Part shown: positions 60,301 to 64,000 of the stretch, piece by piece | How the letters are laid out: every line of letters starts with the position of its first letter | How positions within the stretch are numbered: position 1 is the stretch's first letter | Assembly (NCBI GenBank): GCA_002118135.1 | Contig: BDIU01000136.1 | Coordinates: 558,001-622,000 of the forward strand | Direction of reading: 5' to 3' | DNA from: Trebouxia sp. TZW2008 | Taxonomy: Eukaryota; Chlorophyta; Trebouxiophyceae; Trebouxiales; Trebouxiaceae | Length of the DNA stretch: 64,000 nt | Translations under genes and position numbers: made by a program | The notes under the pieces: generated by a model | What the model was told of the DNA's origin: nothing | Databases searched by the model: none | What the model saw: the letters and a program-made list of their open reading frames with translations, nothing else

Positions 60301-63300
60301 GGCCTGCACCTGACACACGTACTGTTGCTGCAGAACACAGCCTACCTGGAAGCTTTCTGCGTTTACAACTGCATCAGCATTGGGCTCGGAGGCTTGCTGA
60401 GAAGCTGGGGCATCTTGGCCATAGACAGGGGTGCCATGGATTGCTGCCAGCTGAAACACTTTTGAAAACTCTTGCAACAGCTTTTGCACCATCTGCTCCT
60501 TGCCTTGCAGGGTGGGCCCTGTGCCAGACAAAGCAAGGTCAGGCTATTGCGCGCCTTGATTGCATTTGGGCTGCCAGGACCAACAGACAATGCAAAAACA
60601 GACACAGGAAGTACTGCAAGTACTTCCATGCTGCTAGCAAATGATTGCGAGCTGTCAAATGTTATCATTCTGAGTGTACAAAAGACAGCATAGAATTGAA
60701 AGCAGGCAAGAGCTCCTGTGCTTTGCATTTCAGCTCTCATGTAGGAAGGATGGAAGGCAAAGCTAGCCGGCCAAAGGTAATTGCACAGCATGGACGTGCA
60801 CACCAACAGGATTTGCGATACCAGCACGTCAAATTGCCTGCAGTCACAATTGTGCACAAACGTTGTATGTGACATAGTTTTTTTTTTCAGAGCACCAGAC
60901 AGTACATACCAGCAATGAGCACTGGCTTGAGAACAGGTGGCTCTACAGAGCTGCTAGCAATGAGGTCAGCATAGTCCAGCACTTCTGCAGGCAGTCCCTT
61001 TAGCTTGTTCCTGACCAGAGGGCTCAAGGCAGCCACTGCATGCTTCAAGCCATCATAGGCAGCTTCAGATGAGCTGTCTGAGATGGTGCAGTTGAACAGC
61101 CCAGGTGCTGCAGCAGCTGATACTTGCCCTTCAGCCCATGCCAATCTCTTCTGGAACACTTCTTCGCTCTCTGTCAGCCTGCACATTGCAGCATGCATTG
61201 GAGCCCAACTCCAATCTGGTCATTCAAACAAGGCAGCATGCTGTGGAGCACATCTTTGCTCGCAGTCAAACTGCACAATGCAGCGTGGTCTACTGTCATT
61301 GCTGCAACAGCTCATGACGCTGGTGTGTTGGTTTGCGCTTTGTTACACCAACAGGTTCACAGAAGACGCCATGGCACTCTTTGCCACAATGCCATAACAG
61401 ACCTACAGGCAGTGCGCAGACAGCAGAAACTGTAAATGAAGTCGCTTGACCGGAGAATGGTTGTCTGTGCAAAAACTTGATGCACAGTCTGCAGCTTGTC
61501 TCAGGAACGGCAGCAGGAGCAGCGGCAGCAGGAGCATCAGCAGCAGGAGCAGCAGCTAAGACATGCAGAAAACCCACTTGAGCCGCTGTTGCTGCTCCCA
61601 GTCTTCCAGGCTTGCTGGGCTAAGGTAAATGTATGCAGCATCAACATTGCTGTTTTTGCGCAAAGCTTGCACGCCCTGTGCATCTACCCTCAACAACCCC
61701 ACACGCCCTGCACATGAAAAGGCACTTATTTGAGCCAGTCAATAGCCCAAACACACCAGGTCTGCAGTTGAAAATCTGCTTGAAGCCAGACCTGTGGACG
61801 ACAAGCTTGGCTGGGCACCACCAGCAGTTCACCATTGCGCATAGCTCAGCATAGCTCAGAACAGCAAGTGCGTTGATGCTTTCCTGTGCCAATATGCTGA
61901 TGCAGCAAGCCAAACAGGAAACGCATCTGCTAGGGTGCAAATCAGGACTTGCGGCAATGTCACTACCCAGCGCTGCGTTCTGAGTTGCTAGTCATGCACA
62001 GCTCATTACCTGTGGCTGCAGTGTCGCAGATGGCAGCAAGACTGATCCCAAACATTCCAGACTCCTCTGGGTTCTGTTGCCTCTTGACCTCAAGGAACTT
62101 GCCAGCAGCTTCATCAGCATGCATACTGGGAAGTGTTGCAAAGATGTAAGACTCGCCTTGAACCTCGTCTGCCTGAAATAACATCGCTGATGCAGCATCA
62201 GGCAGCGTATAGTGGTGCAGTATGACACCACTTGCATCTGGTGTTTGCTGGCTTGCGCCATGGAATATTTGCTGTTATGCCACAAGTTTGTGCATGTAGA
62301 ACATCAGAAAGTGTGCGACAAGGTCGTCATGATTTGTTCTCAATCATGAAGCATCATGAGGATACTCACACAAATAAGCAGCAGGAAACGCCAGCTGCAT
62401 ATTAGAAAGTTGTTTGTGTAAGTGGGCATATGCGAAGGCTGAGAGGCTACTTTATGATGGCTTGTGGTCAAGAGGTCGTGTCGCAAAGTGTGAGTCATGC
62501 TTGCTATTCCCACGTGAGCATAACTGAGTTTTACCCTAGGTGTGCGGCTAGTATGAGTGACAATCCTGCCAAGCTTGTCGGCATGCTGAGCTGCTAGACG
62601 CTGCATGACTTGCTCTACAGGCAAGCCAGCAGGACAGCACAGCACCACAAACTGTGGTCGCAGGACCTTGTCCCTGTCTTGACTGTTCAAGTGAGCCACT
62701 GTCATTGAGCGCCCTGCTGCTGCTGGCTTTTCCTGTTTGCAAGTCTCGCTCAACCTGTCGTACAAGCCAGAGCCCTGCACACAGTGGGAGCAGCTGCAGT
62801 GACATGCTTTTCAAAGTTGAGGACAATGTACTTAAAGGCAAGCCTTGCAGATACTGTATCTTAATGGTCAGGTGGTGCCACAGCCACATTAGAACCGGAG
62901 AGCACTACACCAAGTGTTAATATGATGCGTGCACCAGTTGACTTGAGCTTGTGGTCACAACATTCAGCAATGCAGCAACTTTCAGCCAGGCGGTCCAAGG
63001 CAGGGTGCATTCGCATTGACTGCTTGAAGTTCCTCTTGACAGAAGTTTGATTGACCCACCATCAGAGAAGGACCATGCAGGGGGTCCATCAGGTTTTCTT
63101 GAGGCCAGCCTGTCAGCCAGGTGAATGCTGACACCTCATGCCACAATGGCAAGTCTAGCACCTGCATGCATTGCTTCTACTGATTTTCCCCTCGCAAAGA
63201 TCAGCTTGAAGGCTGAGGCAGTGAAGCTGACTGAGCCAGGGCTTATCACTACTTGCTTTGTAAGCTACCTCATATCAGCAGCACGCAGTGTGGCAGGCAG

Positions 63301-64000
63301 CATGCTTAGCTATCACACAAGCCAAATACAGCAAAGTAGTGGCAGACTGTTGTCAAGCCAGTCCATACATGTACTGCTTGTTGTTATGAGTGTTGGCTTG
63401 ACGCAAGCACTGTCAGCCTTGAGTTGCGCTGCTTCACCTTGAACAGCGCCATGAGCTTGAGGATGGCTTTGCTCAGGATCAAGGGCCACAATTGTGCTGG
63501 CATGCTGCCAACCAGCAAAGGGCATCCAAACATGTCCACAGGAACATGGTCATCCACAGTCACCCTGCGCCAATCATTCATGACAAACAAGCGCACATGG
63601 TACTTGCCAGAGGCTGTCTGAATGGGCTGGCCTGAGGCATCTTGGGGGTAGATCAGTCCCCACAGCAGATCTTTGGGAGGCAATCTGCCCTGCATGGGAA
63701 GCATAGCCACTGTTGCCGACTTTTCAAGTAAGATTCACATGACAATGCACTGCCGTATGGTTTGCATGGCGCAAAAGATCAATCTGACCAACCTTGAGGC
63801 CATACACTGACATGAAACAGGCGCACAGCCATTTCAGTGAGGGGTGTCCCGCAAACAACCTTCCAGCAAAGGCCCTGCTGGAAGTTGCCTTTGCAGTAAA
63901 CATTGAGATTTCTCTGGCTGCTTGAAGCGACTGGGGCTGTTTCCATGATGCAAGTGAGCTTTGTGTGTCCAACAACAGTGCTTCACCATATGTGTCCTTG
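45363..64000 (-). CDS. FAP42: Giant calpain-like / guanylate-kinase-like array / adenylate kinase protein, FAP42-like, 5' partial
   Basis: Domain order matches my knowledge of Chlamydomonas FAP42, a C1b central-apparatus protein; the symbol is inferred from architecture. From the right edge: calpain-like segments (63793-64000, 63438-63689 with YHVRLFVMNDWRRVTVDDHVPVD, and near 63000 with FTWLTGWPQ). Then four guanylate-kinase-like repeats: about 62770-60905, 60530-58555, 58327-56600 and 55725-54475. Matching landmarks are HTSRTPR, HTSKKPEKGEVEGVHFFFV, LTDVQGAEAAKAKGLDCLTVF and VCVLDVDHAADV. All four have lost the GxxxxGK[ST] P-loop. An adenylate kinase follows with an intact GPPLSGKTS (53332-53068) and LID-like RRIDPVTHRNYHMP (52722-52345). 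Calpain-III or beta-sandwich exons come next (51420-46750). The tail exons are about 46053-45690 and 45494-45363, ending LSLSDKEST. The visible calpain part lacks an evident catalytic Cys motif. Full exon chaining was not attempted. Confidence 0.84.
48785..48830 (+). other. G-rich tract in an intron of the FAP42-like gene
   Basis: Includes a run of nine or ten G residues around 48802-48810. In the minus-strand transcript this is C-rich. Confidence 0.8.
48958..49080 (-). repeat. Tandem copy of an exon end, FAP42-like gene
   Basis: The plus-strand block GTTGCATCAG-CCTTTGAGGTGTC-ATTGTCCA occurs at 48961 and 49031, 70 bases apart, separated by CAGCAACAACCACAGCAACA. It corresponds to the exon end encoding LLLLDNDTSKV on the minus strand. 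Confidence 0.85.
49605..49850 (-). repeat. Tandem copy of an exon end with donor, FAP42-like gene
   Basis: TCCACCTGGAAGGGAACATTGG (split here: TCCACCTGGAAG, GGAACATTGG) starts at 49621 and 49789, offset 168. The right-hand copy is the coding exon (LRANVPFQVEDTNK followed by a GTAGG donor in the minus sense); the left-hand copy lies in the intron. Confidence 0.88.
49905..50640 (-). repeat. Four tandem copies of an exon start with acceptor, FAP42-like gene
   Basis: AGGGCCCTCTGCCCT recurs at about 49926, 50114, 50316 and 50550, each followed by GGGCAGTTCTGCTCCAT and AGCTGGAACTCTGACC or variants. Offsets are about 188, 202 and 234 bases. In the minus sense each repeats the exon start reading EFQLVTEPYAWSRTAPAG and its acceptor. 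The left-most copy, which keeps a full open frame, is the likely exon. Confidence 0.9.
51595..51860 (-). repeat. Tandem duplicate, FAP42-like gene intron
   Basis: GGGCACAAGGCTGAT...CTGACTGA-TTGACCTTGCGCCAGG occurs at 51617 and 51790, offset about 172 bases. Confidence 0.88.
53495..53830 (-). repeat. Tandem copies around an exon end, FAP42-like gene
   Basis: The block GCATGCTTACTTGAAG-GCTTTTGGCC and the linked CAGGAGGGGCGNCCATGACC plus CCCACACCT occur twice (about 53500-53590 and 53750-53830), with a more diverged third partial copy near 53665-53710. Confidence 0.82.
53529..53562 (+). other. Potential G-quadruplex tract
   Basis: Four G-runs of 7, 7, 4 and 4 bases separated by one- to two-base loops. 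It lies between two copies of a tandem duplication in an intron of the FAP42-like gene, on the non-transcribed strand. Confidence 0.8.
53925..54325 (-). repeat. Three tandem copies of an exon start, FAP42-like gene
   Basis: Blocks ending GCCTCTGCAGCCTG (or GCTTTTGAGGCCTG) lie near 53985, 54120 and 54312. Each is preceded by GCNGTCACATC-, GGGCTT- and AGAGCTGC-like words. In the minus sense each gives an AEAEVAALESPGLLDVT-like peptide. The copy at 53985 continues into a longer open exon. Confidence 0.85.
55650..56040 (-). repeat. Three tandem copies of an exon start, exact 145-base period
   Basis: TTCTGGTATG begins at 55681, 55826 and 55971, exactly 145 bases apart each time. The linked words GGAGCTTGCTGCTTCCTGC and GGAGCAAGCTGTTA recur too. 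The left-most copy is the coding one (AASSFAAVIPEGPIDN on the minus strand). Confidence 0.92.
57115..57600 (-). repeat. Duplicate guanylate-kinase-like exon end, FAP42-like gene
   Basis: The segment encoding QLVEVAEAPGGSLTGTAAS (about 57480-57545) has a second copy at about 57125-57205 encoding QVVEVAEGPGTALTGATAS, offset about 350 bases. Both are open and both end at a CAG|GT donor, so mutually exclusive or tandem use is possible. Confidence 0.85.
57960..58215 (-). repeat. Tandem duplicate of an exon end, offset 134
   Basis: GACTACAC-AACCTGA-GCNGTCCCAAACTTGGTGGG starts at 57969 and 58103. The right-hand copy is the coding exon (LIAKLMQEYPTKFGTA, minus strand). Confidence 0.9.
58830..59000 (-). 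repeat. Tandem duplicate of an exon end, offset 92
   Basis: GGGCAAA-TGCCAGTCAGCTT followed by GCTGCTGCAAT-like sequence occurs at 58869 and 58961. The right-hand copy belongs to the exon encoding AAAQADWHFAQAGDVF-like sequence on the minus strand. Confidence 0.82.
59841..59920 (+). repeat. Pentanucleotide microsatellite (GACAA/GACAG)n
   Basis: About 14 degenerate five-base units (ACAAG, ACAGG) in an intron of the FAP42-like gene. Confidence 0.92.

Noticed and set aside
45363..64000. Several separate kinase genes rather than one giant gene
   Set aside because: All exons are on one strand, no promoter-like CpG-rich gap or start/stop pair separates them, and the domain order fits a single FAP42-like protein; a split model cannot be fully excluded without RNA data.

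Overview
The window looks like nuclear DNA of a green alga, a chlorophyte that makes or made flagella. Genes are split by many short introns, nearly all with acceptors ending in TGCAG. Several products look plant-like: a plant-type glycerophosphodiester phosphodiesterase, a plant-like ATP11 assembly factor, and a GST-domain plus EMAPII-domain tRNA cofactor. Two genes belong to the motile cilium: a nexin-dynein regulatory complex subunit (DRC8) and a giant calpain/guanylate-kinase-like/adenylate-kinase protein resembling Chlamydomonas FAP42. A trebouxiophyte-like alga is my best guess; the species cannot be fixed from sequence alone. No rRNA, tRNA, CRISPR or bacterial-style operon was seen.

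Layout from left to right: TTI1 (+, N-terminus off the left edge), DRC8/EFCAB2 (-), GDPD (+), a small hydrophilic disordered protein (-), an EEF1AKMT4-like methyltransferase (-), MED11 (-), RER1 (+), USB1 (-), a transit-peptide thymidine kinase (+), an Arc1p/AIMP1-like tRNA cofactor (-), MAK16 (+), a small lipocalin-like protein (-) with an uncertain membrane exon upstream, PUS10 (+), an FHA-RING-zinc-finger E3 ligase (+), a weak hypothetical (-), ATPAF1/ATP11 (+) and the FAP42-like giant (-, N-terminus off the right edge). Orientation alternates almost perfectly, so most gaps are either shared head-to-head promoters or tail-to-tail 3' ends. The genes are mostly unlinked housekeeping functions: PIKK-kinase assembly, RNA modification and processing (USB1, PUS10, MAK16), translation, ER retrieval, transcription, mitochondrial ATPase assembly and nucleotide salvage.

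Exon models were built by hand from homology, splice sites and reading phase. For DRC8, GDPD, the hydrophilic protein, EEF1AKMT4, MED11, RER1, TK, Arc1p-like, MAK16, the lipocalin-like gene and the E3 ligase, every intron is phase-consistent and total length is a multiple of three. PUS10 is also phase-consistent with one uncertain donor. TTI1 has one unresolved junction, ATPAF1 one unresolved exon, and the USB1 start is not visible.

The most unusual signal is not a gene. In the intron-rich genes (TTI1, Arc1p-like, PUS10, FAP42-like) many introns hold tandem, partly decayed copies of the adjacent exon edge together with its splice site, with offsets of about 40 to 240 bases and up to eight copies. 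Alongside these are at least four or five introns that fit only a GC-AG donor, a dispersed intronic repeat of about 130 bases, and a foldback element. Together they suggest a genome whose introns grow, and may arise, by local tandem duplication across exon-intron junctions.
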